Shown: positions 45,903 through 54,781 of the stretch, in pieces
How the letters are laid out: each line of letters begins with the position of its first letter
Numbering within the stretch: the first letter of the stretch is position 1
Notes under the pieces: generated by a model
Databases searched by the model: none
The model's input: the letters and a program-made list of their open reading frames with translations, nothing else
Told to the model about the DNA's origin: nothing
Assembly (NCBI RefSeq): GCF_900187425.1
Contig: NZ_FYDJ01000003.1
Coordinates: forward strand, 150,987-214,986
Reading direction: 5' to 3'
DNA: 64,000 nucleotides
DNA from: Pseudomonas sp. Irchel s3h14
GTDB lineage: Bacteria > Pseudomonadota > Gammaproteobacteria > Pseudomonadales > Pseudomonadaceae
Program-made: the position numbers and the translations under genes

Positions 45903-46811
45903 GTGAACCCCGTCGATACTCTGCGTTTGTTGTCGCTTGCCGCCATTTGGGGCGCGAGCTTTCTGTTCATGCGCATCATCGCCCCGGTGATTGGCACAAT
46001 CCCCACTGCTTTTTTCCGCGTGTCGATTGCCGCGGCCGGCCTGCTGGTGATCCTCGGGCTGATGCGCATCAGCTGGGATTTCAAAGGCAAACTCAAAACC
46101 GTGATGCTCCTCGGAGTGATCAACTCCGGGATTCCGGCGACCCTCTATTCGGTGGCCGCGCAAGTGCTGCCGGCTGGTTACTCGGCGATTTTCAACGCCA
46201 CCACGCCACTGATGGGCGTGCTGATCGGCGGTCTGTTCTTCCATGAAAAACTCACCGCCGCCAAACTTGGCGGCGTGTTCCTTGGGCTGTTGGGCGTGGG
46301 CATCCTGACCCGAGCCGGTCCGGTGGCGTTCGACATGGAACTGCTGATGGGCGCCCTCGCCTGCCTGCTCGCCACGACCTGCTACGGTTTCGCCGGGTTC
46401 CTCGCGCGACGCTGGCTTGATCAGGCCGGTGGTCTCGACAGTCGTCTATCGGCGGTGGGCAGCATGCTCGGCGCAACCTTGTTTTTGCTGCCGCTGTTCG
46501 GTTACAGCGTGATCAGCCAGCCACCGGAGAGCTGGGGCGGCTGGAGTGTCTGGTTGTCGTTGCTGGGTTTGGGACTGGTATGTACCGCGTTGGCGTACAT
46601 TATTTACTTCCGCCTGCTCAGCTCGGTCGGGCCGGTGAAGTCGATGACCACGACCTTTTTGATCCCGCCGTTCGGGGTGTTGTGGGGGGCGTTGTTGCTG
46701 GATGAGCCGTTGTCGATGGCGCACATCTATGGCGGGGTGTTGATTGCGGCGGCGTTGTGGTTGGTGTTGAAGCCTACGGTGGTGAAGGTTGTTGGGGTGG
46801 CTGCCAAGTAG
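45903..46811 (+). CDS. EamA-family (DMT superfamily) exporter
   Basis: The 302-residue protein has ten membrane helices in two EamA halves, with AAIWGASFLFMRI near the start and GFLARRW plus GPVKSMTTTFLIPPFGVLWG in the second half, typical of RhtA/YedA-like exporters. GTG 45903 is preferred, with AAGGAAGG upstream, over the frame to 45819. It is divergent from aceK. Substrate is unknown. Confidence 0.82.
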   Translation: MNPVDTLRLLSLAAIWGASFLFMRIIAPVIGTIPTAFFRVSIAAAGLLVILGLMRISWDFKGKLKTVMLLGVINSGIPATLYSVAAQVLPAGYSAIFNATTPLMGVLIGGLFFHEKLTAAKLGGVFLGLLGVGILTRAGPVAFDMELLMGALACLLATTCYGFAGFLARRWLDQAGGLDSRLSAVGSMLGATLFLLPLFGYSVISQPPESWGGWSVWLSLLGLGLVCTALAYIIYFRLLSSVGPVKSMTTTFLIPPFGVLWGALLLDEPLSMAHIYGGVLIAAALWLVLKPTVVKVVGVAAK

Positions 46812-46830
46812 ATTTGCGGTGCGGCTGATG

Positions 46831-46930
46831 ACCCCTTCGCGAGCAAGCCCGCTCCCACATTGGATCTCCTGTGAACACAATATTTGTGAACACTGAGATC
46901 AACTGTGGGAGCGGGCTTGCTCGCGAAGGC
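46831..46930. repeat. REP inverted repeat (TTCGCGAGCAAGCCCGC type)
   Basis: CCTTCGCGAGCAAGCCCGC and its exact complement flank about 60 bp. The motif order is inverted compared with most copies (arms point outward), so it is two facing single elements. Confidence 0.87.
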
Positions 46931-46950
46931 GATAGTCCAAGCAGCAAAAA

Positions 46951-48531
46951 TTACAGCACCTGGTTACTCACCTCGCCATCCACCAACCGCCGAATCCCCA
47001 GCGGATTGGCGTTCTGCAACGCCTCGGGCAACAACGCATCCGGGTAATTCTGGAAGCACACCGGCCGCAGGAAACGATCAATTGCCAGCGTACCGACCGA
47101 CGTCCCGCGCGAGTCAGACGTCGCCGGATACGGCCCGCCATGCACCATCGCTTCACAGACTTCGACCCCAGTCGGGTAGCCGTTAAGCAAAATCCGCCCG
47201 ACCTTTTCCTGCAGCGCCTCCGCGAGCCAGCGGTACTCCAGCAACTCCTCGGCCTCGCCAATCAACGTTGCCGTCAGTTGCCCGCGCAGGCCATGCAGTG
47301 CCGCCGCAAGCTGCGCCCGGTCTTCGACTTCAATGACGATGGTGGTCGGCCCGAAGACTTCTTCCTGAAGCAGTTCATCGCCCGTGAGCAACAGGCTGAC
47401 GTCAGCCTTGAACACTTGCGGTTGAGCCTGATTGCCCTGTTGCGGTTTGCCCGCCAGATGCGTCAATCCCGGATGCTCGTACAGCTCGCCCAGACCTTTG
47501 CTGTAGCTGACGAGCGCGCCGGCATTGAGCATGGTTTGCGCCGGTTGCTGGTTCATGCTGGCGCAAAAGCTTTCCAGAAACAGGCTGAACTGCGGCGAGC
47601 GCAGGCCAATGACCAACCCTGGATTGGTGCAAAACTGCCCACAACCCAGCGTCACCGATGCGGCCAATTGCGCAGCAATTTGCTCACCACGCACCGCGAG
47701 TGCTTTGGGCAGCAGGAACACCGGGTTGATGCTCGACATCTCGGCAAACACCGGGATCGGCTGCGGCCGGGTCGCGGCCATGTGGCTCAGGGCATTGCCG
47801 CCCTTGAGCGAACCGGTGAAGCCCACGGCCTGAATCGCCGGGTGCTTGACCAGCCATTCACCGACGCCACCGCCATAAATCATGTTGAACACGCCGGCCG
47901 GCATCTCGGTACGCTCGGCGGCACGGAGGATGGCGTCCGCCACCCATTCGGCCGTCGCCATGTGCCCGCTGTGGGCTTTGAACACCACCGGGCAACCGGC
48001 CGCCAGCGCCGAGGCGGTATCACCACCGGCCGTTGAGAACGCCAAGGGAAAGTTACTGGCGCCGAACACCGCGACTGGCCCGAGGGCGATGCGGTACTGA
48101 CGCAAATCCGGACGCGGTAACGGCTGGCGATCCGGCAGGGCCCGATCAATCCGCGCACCGTAGAAATCGCCGCGACGCAGAACCTTGGCGAACAAACGCA
48201 TCTGGCCGCTGGTGCGTGCACGTTCACCCTGTATACGCCCCACCGGTAATGCGGTTTCGCGGCAGACTGTGGCGACGAAGTCATCGCCCAATGCATCGAT
48301 TTCATCGGCGATGGCATCGAGGAATGTCGCGCGTTTTTCCGCGCTCAGGTTGCGGTAAATCGGATACGCAGCGGATGCGGCTTTGGCGGCGGCGTCCACT
48401 TCGGTTTCGGATGCCTGGAAGAAGGTGCCGGGCAGCGGCTCGCCGGTAGTCGCGTCGAGGCTTTGCAGCTGCAACGTGCCGTTGGCGCTACGGCGACCGC
48501 CGATGTAGTTGTGTCCGAGTAGCGAAGTCAT
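46951..48531 (-). CDS. Alpha-ketoglutaric semialdehyde dehydrogenase-type aldehyde dehydrogenase
   Basis: This 526-residue aldehyde dehydrogenase is of the KGSADH type, which oxidises 2-oxoglutarate semialdehyde to 2-oxoglutarate with NAD(P)+, the last step of several pentonate and aldarate routes. The catalytic cysteine lies in GCGQFCTNPG (about residues 303-312), the general-base glutamate in FAEMSSINPV and the coenzyme loop in GFTGSLKGG. AAGGAAT precedes ATG 48531. The AraD1-type and dehydratase genes upstream on the same strand (42 and 37 bp gaps) complete a plausible route. Confidence 0.88.
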   Translation of the reverse strand: MTSLLGHNYIGGRRSANGTLQLQSLDATTGEPLPGTFFQASETEVDAAAKAASAAYPIYRNLSAEKRATFLDAIADEIDALGDDFVATVCRETALPVGRIQGERARTSGQMRLFAKVLRRGDFYGARIDRALPDRQPLPRPDLRQYRIALGPVAVFGASNFPLAFSTAGGDTASALAAGCPVVFKAHSGHMATAEWVADAILRAAERTEMPAGVFNMIYGGGVGEWLVKHPAIQAVGFTGSLKGGNALSHMAATRPQPIPVFAEMSSINPVFLLPKALAVRGEQIAAQLAASVTLGCGQFCTNPGLVIGLRSPQFSLFLESFCASMNQQPAQTMLNAGALVSYSKGLGELYEHPGLTHLAGKPQQGNQAQPQVFKADVSLLLTGDELLQEEVFGPTTIVIEVEDRAQLAAALHGLRGQLTATLIGEAEELLEYRWLAEALQEKVGRILLNGYPTGVEVCEAMVHGGPYPATSDSRGTSVGTLAIDRFLRPVCFQNYPDALLPEALQNANPLGIRRLVDGEVSNQVL

Positions 48532-48573
48532 GACTGATTCCTTGACCGGCCAACAGCGCCGGAGGTTAAAGAC

Positions 48574-49569
48574 TTAAAGCGCACGAACCTGACCGATGGC
48601 CAACGGCTGGGCACTTTCGCCGATACCGTTTTCCAGTGGAGCGCCGAACTCATCGAGGCTGATCTGGAAGCGATCGCCCGGCTGGGTTTTCACTCCGTCG
48701 GCAAACGACAGCGTGGCGGTGCCGAAGTAATGCACGTGGACATCGCCCGGACGCAAAAACTGCGCGTATTTGAAGTGGTGAAATTCAAGATTGGCGAGGC
48801 TGTGGCACATGTTGTCTTCGCCGCTGAGAAACTCTTTTTCCCAGATCGTTTCGCCATTGCGTTTGATGCGGCTGGTGCCGGCCAGATGCTTGGGCAATTC
48901 ACCGACGCGCAGCTCCGGACCGTAGGCGCAGAAACGCAGTTTCGAATGGGCGAGGTACAGGTAATTGCGCCGTTCCATCACATGGTCGGAGAACTCGTTG
49001 CCCAAGGCATAACCGACGCGGTATGGCTGGCCGTCATCGCCGATCACATAGAGGCCAGTCAGCTCCGGTTCTTCACCGGCGTCATCGGCAAACGGCGGCA
49101 CCGGGAAGTCCGCGCCGGGGCGCACGACGATGCTGCCGTCACCTTTGTAGAACCATTCCGGTTGCGCACCGACCTGCCCGGTCGCTGGTTTTCCGCCCTC
49201 CAGGCCCCATTTGAAAATGCGCATGGTGTCGGTCATGCCGGCTTCGACTGCGCCGTCCTGCTGGTGCATTTTGTCCCGCGCAGAAGCGCTGCCCAAATGA
49301 GTCAGGCCCGTGCCGCTGATCAGGCAATGGGCCGGGTCTTCGTGATCCAGCGGCGGCAGGACTTTGCCTTGCTGCAACAGTTGTGCGTAGTCCGGGCCTG
49401 GCCCTGTGCCGCGCTGGGCGACTTCTTCTTGCAGGCTGCGCCGGGCGCGGATCGCCGCCAGGGCCAATTCGCGGGTGCTGCGAGTGTCGCGCAACACCTG
49501 GACCTGTTGACCTTCGACGAGGCCGACCTGGCGTTCACCGACAGTGTTTTCAAATTGAATCAGGCGCAT
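48574..49569 (-). CDS. AraD1-family protein (fumarylacetoacetate-hydrolase fold)
   Basis: The 331-residue protein matches AraD1-type proteins of the fumarylacetoacetate hydrolase superfamily. Visible are the conserved ISGTGLTHLGSASARDKMHQ start, a possible metal-binding acidic region GYALGNEFSDHVMERRNYL (about 188-206) and SGEDNMCHSLANLE (about 249-262). Members act on 2-keto-3-deoxy sugar acids, removing water to give 2-oxoglutarate semialdehyde in pentonate routes. GGAGGG precedes ATG 49569. The semialdehyde dehydrogenase follows, supporting this reaction. Confidence 0.82.
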   Translation of the reverse strand: MRLIQFENTVGERQVGLVEGQQVQVLRDTRSTRELALAAIRARRSLQEEVAQRGTGPGPDYAQLLQQGKVLPPLDHEDPAHCLISGTGLTHLGSASARDKMHQQDGAVEAGMTDTMRIFKWGLEGGKPATGQVGAQPEWFYKGDGSIVVRPGADFPVPPFADDAGEEPELTGLYVIGDDGQPYRVGYALGNEFSDHVMERRNYLYLAHSKLRFCAYGPELRVGELPKHLAGTSRIKRNGETIWEKEFLSGEDNMCHSLANLEFHHFKYAQFLRPGDVHVHYFGTATLSFADGVKTQPGDRFQISLDEFGAPLENGIGESAQPLAIGQVRAL

Positions 49570-49606
49570 GACGGCCCTCCAGAAAGTCGTGATTTGTGGC
49601 GAGGGG

Positions 49607-50782
49607 TCACTCGATGATGTTGAAGTCGCTCAGGTATTCATCGGAGATTTCCAGGCCCAGGCCCGGCGTGTTGTCGTCGAGCTGGATGTAGCCGTTGACC
49701 GGTTGTGGCTCACCCTTGAACACGTAGTAGAAGAGTTCGTTGCCGACTTCGACGTCGAACACCGGGAAGAACTCGGCCATCGGCGAAGCGGTGGTGGACA
49801 TGGTCAGGTGGTAGTTGTGCATCTGCCCGGCGTGCGGGATCACCGGCACCGACCAGGCTTCGGCCATGGCGTTGATCTTGCGCGCAGCGGTGATGCCGCC
49901 GACGCGGTTGGTGTCGTACTGGATCACGTCGACGGCGCGGCGTTCCAGCAGGTCTTTGAAGCCGTAGGAGGTGAACTCATGCTCGCCGCCGGAGATCGGC
50001 ATGATCCCCATTTTTTTCAGCTCGATGTAGCCTTCGATGTCGTCGGCGATCACCGGTTCTTCGAGCCAGCGCGGTTCGAACTCGGCGAGTTTTGGCAACA
50101 TGCGGCGAGCATATTCCAGGGTCCAGCCCATGTAGCATTCGAGCATGATGTCGATGTCGGGGCCGGCCAGGTTACGCAGCGCCCGCACTTGCTCGATGTT
50201 CTTGCGCATGCCTGCCGGGCCGTCTTTCGGACCGTAGCCGAAACGCATTTTCAGCGCGGTGAAACCCTGGTTCAGATAACCCTGGGCTTCTTCGAGGAAC
50301 AGGTCGAGGTTGTCATTGGCGTAGAGCTTGGAGGCGTAGGTCCAGATCTTTTCCTTGGTCCGGCCGCCGAGCAGTTTGAACACCGGTTTGTTCACGGCTT
50401 TACCCATGATGTCCCAGATCGCGATGTCGATCGCCGAGATCGCCGCCATGCCGATGCCTTTACGGCCCCAGGCGTGGCTCTGGCGGTACATCTTCTGCCA
50501 GATGTATTCGTTGTCGAACGGGTCTTCGCCAATCGCAATAGGTGCCAGATAGGTGTCGATGATTTCCTTGGCCACGCGCGGCGCCAGGGCGCAGTTACCG
50601 ATGCCGACAAGACCGGTGTCGGTCTCGACTTCCACCACCAGCCAGCCATGAAAACGGAACGAGCCCATGGCGTCGCCGCGCTCGAACAGGATGTCACTGG
50701 CGTTGGTGCAGAAGTGCGCTTGAGGGGGGACGACTTTGCCTTTCCACTCGAAAACGCGGGTACGGATTGCTTTGATTTTCAT
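49607..50782 (-). CDS. Enolase-superfamily sugar-acid dehydratase (rhamnonate/lyxonate dehydratase-like)
   Basis: The 391-residue enzyme has the mandelate racemase/enolase fold: capping domain (about 1-130), then a barrel with metal ligands E215 (MLECY), E241 (WLEEP) and E267 (SGGEH), the KMR motif at 178-180, D290 (QYD) and H317 (IPHAG) forming the His-Asp base pair typical of the rhamnonate-dehydratase group. It would dehydrate a sugar acid to a 2-keto-3-deoxy acid. L-lyxonate is a candidate, because P. aeruginosa is reported to degrade it with this kind of enzyme (from memory). ATG 50782 is preferred over the frame to 50863. Confidence 0.83.
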   Translation of the reverse strand: MKIKAIRTRVFEWKGKVVPPQAHFCTNASDILFERGDAMGSFRFHGWLVVEVETDTGLVGIGNCALAPRVAKEIIDTYLAPIAIGEDPFDNEYIWQKMYRQSHAWGRKGIGMAAISAIDIAIWDIMGKAVNKPVFKLLGGRTKEKIWTYASKLYANDNLDLFLEEAQGYLNQGFTALKMRFGYGPKDGPAGMRKNIEQVRALRNLAGPDIDIMLECYMGWTLEYARRMLPKLAEFEPRWLEEPVIADDIEGYIELKKMGIMPISGGEHEFTSYGFKDLLERRAVDVIQYDTNRVGGITAARKINAMAEAWSVPVIPHAGQMHNYHLTMSTTASPMAEFFPVFDVEVGNELFYYVFKGEPQPVNGYIQLDDNTPGLGLEISDEYLSDFNIIE

Positions 50783-50807
50783 GAATACAGTTCCTTGCGC
50801 TGCCGGC

Positions 50808-50821
50808 TTTTTGTAGTTGTT
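50808..50821 (-). promoter_or_regulatory. A-rich Hfq/Crc-type motif before the dehydratase gene
   Basis: Read on the minus strand this is AACAACTACAAAAA, identical to the 14-mer before tctC at 54757. It lies 26 bp before ATG 50782. Such A-rich runs near the ribosome site are bound by Hfq with Crc to repress catabolic mRNAs on preferred carbon sources. Confidence 0.5.
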
Positions 50822-50925
50822 GAGTCGCTGCGCGGAGCCGCTCGGGTGGCCGGTTCCAGGCATTCGATGGAGCGACTTTAGCCAGCGCTCGGGGGGTGCG
50901 GATAATCACTTATGCGTATCCGGCG

Positions 50926-50940
50926 ATAACCTGGGGTGAT
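50926..50940. promoter_or_regulatory. Candidate LysR operator copy 3
   Basis: ATAACC-TGG-GGTGAT matches the dyad ATAACC-N3-GGTTAT at all but one position. It lies 144 bp before the dehydratase start. Two further copies flank the tct/MFS promoter region. Confidence 0.5.
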
Positions 50941-50991
50941 CGCATAAAGGGGTTATTGGCTGGATGAGGTTATGGGTACACACAAAACAAA

Positions 50992-51081
50992 TGTGGGAGC
51001 GGGCTTGCTCGCGAACGCGGTGTGTCAGACGGCATAAATGTCGACTAACACGGCCTCTTCGCGAGCAAGCCCGCTCCCACA
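50992..51081. repeat. REP inverted repeat (TGTGGGAGCGGGC type)
   Basis: TGTGGGAGCGGGCTTGCTCG and its exact complement form the arms. It lies between the 5' end of the dehydratase unit and the 3' end of the PdxA-family gene, within a 328-bp stretch that also holds operator copy 3. Confidence 0.9.
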
Positions 51082-51110
51082 TTTGATTTGCGTTGTTTTA
51101 TCGAACGCGG

Positions 51111-52115
51111 TTAGTAGTTGTTGACGCCCATCCGACACGCAATTTCGAACGCCTGCCGTATCGCCCCGACATTCGCCTTGCCCTGCCCTGCGATATCAAA
51201 CGCGGTGCCATGCGCCGGTGTAGTAATCGGAATCGGTAAACCACCCTGCACCGTCACCCCACGGGAGAAGCCCATCAACTTGATCGCGATCTGCCCCTGG
51301 TCGTGATACATCGTGACCACCGCGTCAAAGGCACTGGCATCGCCCTGAACCTTGAGGAAGATCGTGTCGGCCGGATACGGTCCTTCGGCCGCCATGCCCA
51401 GCGCCTGAGCCGAGCGCACGGCCGGGCCGATGATGTCCAGTTCTTCGCGACCGAACGAGCCGTTGTCGCCGTTATGCGGGTTCAGTCCACACACACCAAT
51501 GCGCGGTTTTTCCAGGCCATTGCGTTTGAGCGCGGTGTCGATCAACTGGATCGCTTCCACCACCCGCGTCTGACTGAGCATTCCCGGCACATCGGCCAGG
51601 GCCACATGGGACGTCACACGCGAAGTCCAGAGGTTGTCGAGCACGTTGAATTCGCAGAACGGCCCATGGAAATCCAGCAGCTCCGCGAACCAGTGCAGCT
51701 CATCGCTGTGGGCCATGCCGGCCATGTGCAGCGAAGTCTTGTTCAGCGGCCCGAACAGCACCGCGTCGGTGGTGCCGGCCTCGGTCAGGCGCAGGGCTTT
51801 TTCCAGGGTATCGAGGCTGTAGCGGCCGCCGATGACACTGGCTTCACTGCGAGGGAATTCACCGAGGGTGTCGCCACGAAAGTCATAGAACAGCGGCGTG
51901 TCATCACGAAAATCCAGCTGATCCAGCGACTCGACGCGCCGGTAAGGAAACTCCACCCCGGCGATGCGCATGCCGCGGCGCATTTCCGCTTCGTCGGCGA
52001 TCAAAATCACATTGGCCTGACTGCGCACTTCGGGCTCGCCGAGCAGGCGTGCGATCAATTCCGGGCCGATGCCCGCCGGGTCACCCAGGACCATCGCGAT
52101 GGTTGTCTTGTTCAT
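51111..52115 (-). CDS. PdxA-family dehydrogenase (PdxA2-like)
   Basis: The 334-residue enzyme belongs to the PdxA family of NAD-dependent, metal-using dehydrogenases that oxidise and often decarboxylate their substrate. The three metal-site histidines are present: H170 (TSHVAL), H214 (NPHNGDNG) and H271 (MYHDQG). PdxA2 proteins normally sit next to a DUF1537 kinase that phosphorylates D-threonate or D-erythronate; none is found here, so the substrate may be unphosphorylated. TphB of terephthalate degradation is another PdxA relative with a non-phosphorylated substrate. ATG 52115 overlaps the TGA of the amidohydrolase gene. Confidence 0.85.
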   Translation of the reverse strand: MNKTTIAMVLGDPAGIGPELIARLLGEPEVRSQANVILIADEAEMRRGMRIAGVEFPYRRVESLDQLDFRDDTPLFYDFRGDTLGEFPRSEASVIGGRYSLDTLEKALRLTEAGTTDAVLFGPLNKTSLHMAGMAHSDELHWFAELLDFHGPFCEFNVLDNLWTSRVTSHVALADVPGMLSQTRVVEAIQLIDTALKRNGLEKPRIGVCGLNPHNGDNGSFGREELDIIGPAVRSAQALGMAAEGPYPADTIFLKVQGDASAFDAVVTMYHDQGQIAIKLMGFSRGVTVQGGLPIPITTPAHGTAFDIAGQGKANVGAIRQAFEIACRMGVNNY

Positions 52116-53068
52116 GCTTCACTCCTCAAGGGTTCAGGCCATGTCCGCTCAATGGCGCAAGGCTCGCAGCGATAAACCCGCTGCGCGTTGCTGTAGAAAA
52201 GACGCTCCTGATCGGCGCTGGGCAGATCAGCAACGATGGATTTGAAACCGCTGTAGATGTCGTCGAATGAGCCGCACAGGCTGTCCACCGGAAAGTTGCT
52301 GGCGAACATCGCCCGATCAGTGCCGAACATGGCAATCACTTCACGCACGATCCAGGCGTTGTCTTTGGCGCGCCACGCCTGGCCGGCCTGGCCCAGGCCG
52401 GAAATCTTCACCTGCACGTTCGGCCACTCGGCCAGCCTTGCCATCGCCAGACGCCAACCCGCCAGGCCTTCGGCACTGCGGTCGTTGGGCAATCCGGCGT
52501 GGTTGAGAATCAGCGTGGTGCCGGGAAAGTCCCGGGCCAGCCGTTCGGCCTCGTGCAGGTTCCACCAGGGTGTCTGCAAATCGAAATGCAGGCCTAAACC
52601 TTCGAGCGCGGCGAAACTGCGACGCCAATATTCGTCGCTCATCAGGCTGCGAACGTGGCCGACCTGCGCAGGCGAAGTCGGTCCGCCAGGTTTGTGGCGA
52701 ACGCTGCGCACACACTTGAAACTGGCTTGCTCGACGAGTACTGCGATAGCGTCCGGACGGTCGAGCCAGGCTTGCGCGACGACGGCATTCGGCACGCCGT
52801 ATCGGGCGGCCAGTCCCTCGATGAACAGGGTTTCGCCAATCGGGTCTTGCGGGTCCCATTCGGTCTCGACGTATACCGTTTGCACCACCCGATGCGGGCC
52901 GACGTCAGCAAAATAGTCGTCAGGAAAATAGCGGCGCTTGATCGCGCTGTAATCACCGTAACGAAACGGGATGCTGGTTTCGGGCGCCAGCCACGGATGG
53001 TCATTGATCGACGGGTCCCAGAAGTGATGATGGGCATCGATGATCGGGCCGTTCCACACATTAACCAT
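52112..53068 (-). CDS. COG3618-type amidohydrolase (sugar lactonase-like)
   Basis: The 318-residue TIM-barrel hydrolase opens with IIDAHHHFWDP (H13-H15), the metal-binding start of the COG3618 group, and includes LILNHAGLPND (about 195-205) and MFASNFPVDS (about 262-271). Members open lactones such as L-fucono- and L-rhamnono-1,4-lactone, or hydrolyse 2-pyrone-4,6-dicarboxylate. ATG 53068 with GAGG 6 bp upstream is preferred over the frame to 53158. It overlaps the MFS gene by 8 bp and the PdxA-family gene by 4 bp, so all three are one unit. It most likely makes the acid used by the dehydratase. Confidence 0.82.
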   Translation of the reverse strand: MVNVWNGPIIDAHHHFWDPSINDHPWLAPETSIPFRYGDYSAIKRRYFPDDYFADVGPHRVVQTVYVETEWDPQDPIGETLFIEGLAARYGVPNAVVAQAWLDRPDAIAVLVEQASFKCVRSVRHKPGGPTSPAQVGHVRSLMSDEYWRRSFAALEGLGLHFDLQTPWWNLHEAERLARDFPGTTLILNHAGLPNDRSAEGLAGWRLAMARLAEWPNVQVKISGLGQAGQAWRAKDNAWIVREVIAMFGTDRAMFASNFPVDSLCGSFDDIYSGFKSIVADLPSADQERLFYSNAQRVYRCEPCAIERTWPEPLRSEA

Positions 53069-54404
53069 GACGCACCTCGTCGAGGCTGATGAACAACGTC
53101 GCCAACACAAACACCGCCGAGCACACCGCAAAGAACCCCAGCACCGGCGCAAAACCACCGGTCATTTGCAGAATGATCCCCACCAGAATCGGCACCGCGA
53201 TGCCGCCGGTGCTGCCGGCCATGTTCATCACGCCGCCGATCAACCCGACTCTCGCCGGTGCCGCCAGCAACGCCGGGAAGCTCCAGTAGAGGCTGCCCCA
53301 CATAAGAAAAAAGGCGGTCAAGGCCAACAGCGCCACGGCCGCAAAAGGATTGCTCAGGGTCGGCAGCAACAGGAATGCGCCGAGGGCCACCAGACCGGAA
53401 AACGCCAGCAGGCTCTTGACCGCCACGCCACGGCTGACGCCTTTGCGGATCAGTCCGTCGCAAAGGAAACCACCAGTCAACGAACCCAACGCACCGCACA
53501 CAAAAATCACGAAGGTCGCGGCGCCAATGCCCTTGATATCGAAGCCGCGAGCCTGCGCCAGATAACTCGGCCCCCAGGTCAGCAAACCGAAATACACCAT
53601 CGCCCAACTGGCTCGGCCGATCAGCAATCCGCTCAAGGAGCGTGCCGCGATGCCCAGGCCTTTGACCGGCACACGCGCAGCTTCGGCAGCAGGCGTCGCG
53701 CGCCCGGCGTTGATCTTTTCCAGTTCTTCGGCATTCACTTGCGGGTGACTGGCCGGGTCATCGCGCAGATAACGCCGCGCCAGCCAGGCCAGCACCAAGG
53801 TCGCGATTCCGGCGATCACGAAGGCCAGACGCCACGAATCCAGCGAAGCAATCAGGTAGGCAATGATCAACCCGCCCAGCGCCACGCCCAACGGACTGCC
53901 GCTGTCCATCAGCACCGCGCCGCGACTGCGCTCGCTCGGTGCCAGCCACAGGGAAATCAACTTGCCGCCAGATGGAAACAACGGTGCTTCAGCAGCACCG
54001 AGGGCGACCCGGGCGAACAGCAATGACAACCCTCCGGTCGCGAACGCTGCCAGTACCTGAAAAGTCCCCCACAAGCCGGTGGACCAACTGATGACCCGGT
54101 GCGGCCCGAAGCGATCGATCATCCAGCCGCCGGGAATCTGCAACAGCGCATACGCCCAGAAGAAGCTGCTGAGGATCAGCCCTTGCGTACTCGGCGACAG
54201 GGAAAATTCATGGGCGATGGTCGGCATCGCGATGGACAGCGAGACCCGATCGATCAGGTTGACCATGGTCAACGCAAAGATGATCGCGAAGATCCGCCAG
54301 CGCACGCTGCTGGCTTTGGTCGTGCCGGTCAGCGGTGTGGCCGCAGCCGCCGCTGGCTGGGCAACTGCGCCAGGCAGTTGCAGGGAAGCACTGGAACGAG
54401 CCAT
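53061..54404 (-). CDS. MFS transporter, anion:cation symporter type
   Basis: The 447-residue protein has 12 membrane helices and ACS-family features: VNLIDRVSLSIAMPTIAHEF (about 48-67) and GWMIDRFGPHRVIS (about 95-108). ACS carriers import organic anions such as tartrate, galactonate and glucarate. It is first in a three-gene minus unit and divergent from the tct transporter, with a 377-bp shared control region. Its leader holds ACAACAATAATAAAA (54418-54432) just before the GAGG site, a Hfq/Crc-type motif. It may be a second uptake route for the same compound as TctCBA. Confidence 0.87.
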   Translation of the reverse strand: MARSSASLQLPGAVAQPAAAAATPLTGTTKASSVRWRIFAIIFALTMVNLIDRVSLSIAMPTIAHEFSLSPSTQGLILSSFFWAYALLQIPGGWMIDRFGPHRVISWSTGLWGTFQVLAAFATGGLSLLFARVALGAAEAPLFPSGGKLISLWLAPSERSRGAVLMDSGSPLGVALGGLIIAYLIASLDSWRLAFVIAGIATLVLAWLARRYLRDDPASHPQVNAEELEKINAGRATPAAEAARVPVKGLGIAARSLSGLLIGRASWAMVYFGLLTWGPSYLAQARGFDIKGIGAATFVIFVCGALGSLTGGFLCDGLIRKGVSRGVAVKSLLAFSGLVALGAFLLLPTLSNPFAAVALLALTAFFLMWGSLYWSFPALLAAPARVGLIGGVMNMAGSTGGIAVPILVGIILQMTGGFAPVLGFFAVCSAVFVLATLFISLDEVRHG

Positions 54405-54521
54405 GGTGCGTACCTCGTTTTATTATTGTTGTGGATGGCAACTTTGCCGCTTCATGGCGGCGCTGGTGAGCACTATCGAAGGCTGCGTGATAACCGTCTA
54501 ATCAAAACTTGAAATAAGGCG

Positions 54522-54536
54522 ATAGCCTCGGGTTAT
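54522..54536. promoter_or_regulatory. Candidate LysR operator copy 1
   Basis: ATAGCC-TCG-GGTTAT, a near-perfect dyad. In opposite orientation it matches copy 2 (54651-54665), including flanking C and G positions. It lies nearer the MFS gene (118 bp from its start). Confidence 0.6.
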
Positions 54537-54650
54537 GGCATGCCCTGCTTTCAGGGAGCTTTCAACGTATGACGCAAATCCCGACTTTCCTCGTAAAAGG
54601 CTCTGGCGCAAAGCCTTCAGCGATAACGGCGATTTTGTCCGTCCAGACCT

Positions 54651-54665
54651 ATAACCGCAGGCTAT
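54651..54665. promoter_or_regulatory. Candidate LysR operator copy 2
   Basis: ATAACC-GCA-GGCTAT, the inverse of copy 1. It lies 117 bp before the tctC start, so the copies are placed symmetrically to the divergent genes. An AAGGCT/AGCCTT hairpin (54597-54617) lies between them. Confidence 0.6.
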
Positions 54666-54756
54666 CGGTGTATGTATTGTTTTGACTAGACGCGGGGTCC
54701 GAGGCTTCACACACTCACTCCAGGCTTGCAGCTTTTGAGCACGACAAGTCACTCAT

Positions 54757-54770
54757 AACAACTACAAAAA
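54757..54770 (+). promoter_or_regulatory. A-rich Hfq/Crc-type motif before tctC
   Basis: AACAACTACAAAAA runs directly into the GAGG ribosome site (54772-54775) of tctC. The same 14-mer precedes the dehydratase gene (50808-50821, minus). Confidence 0.55.
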
Positions 54771-54781
54771 CGAGGCCTTCC

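Noticed and set aside
53089-54501. Plus-strand ORFs opposite the MFS gene
   Set aside because: They are shadows of a membrane protein on the minus strand with clear family motifs.
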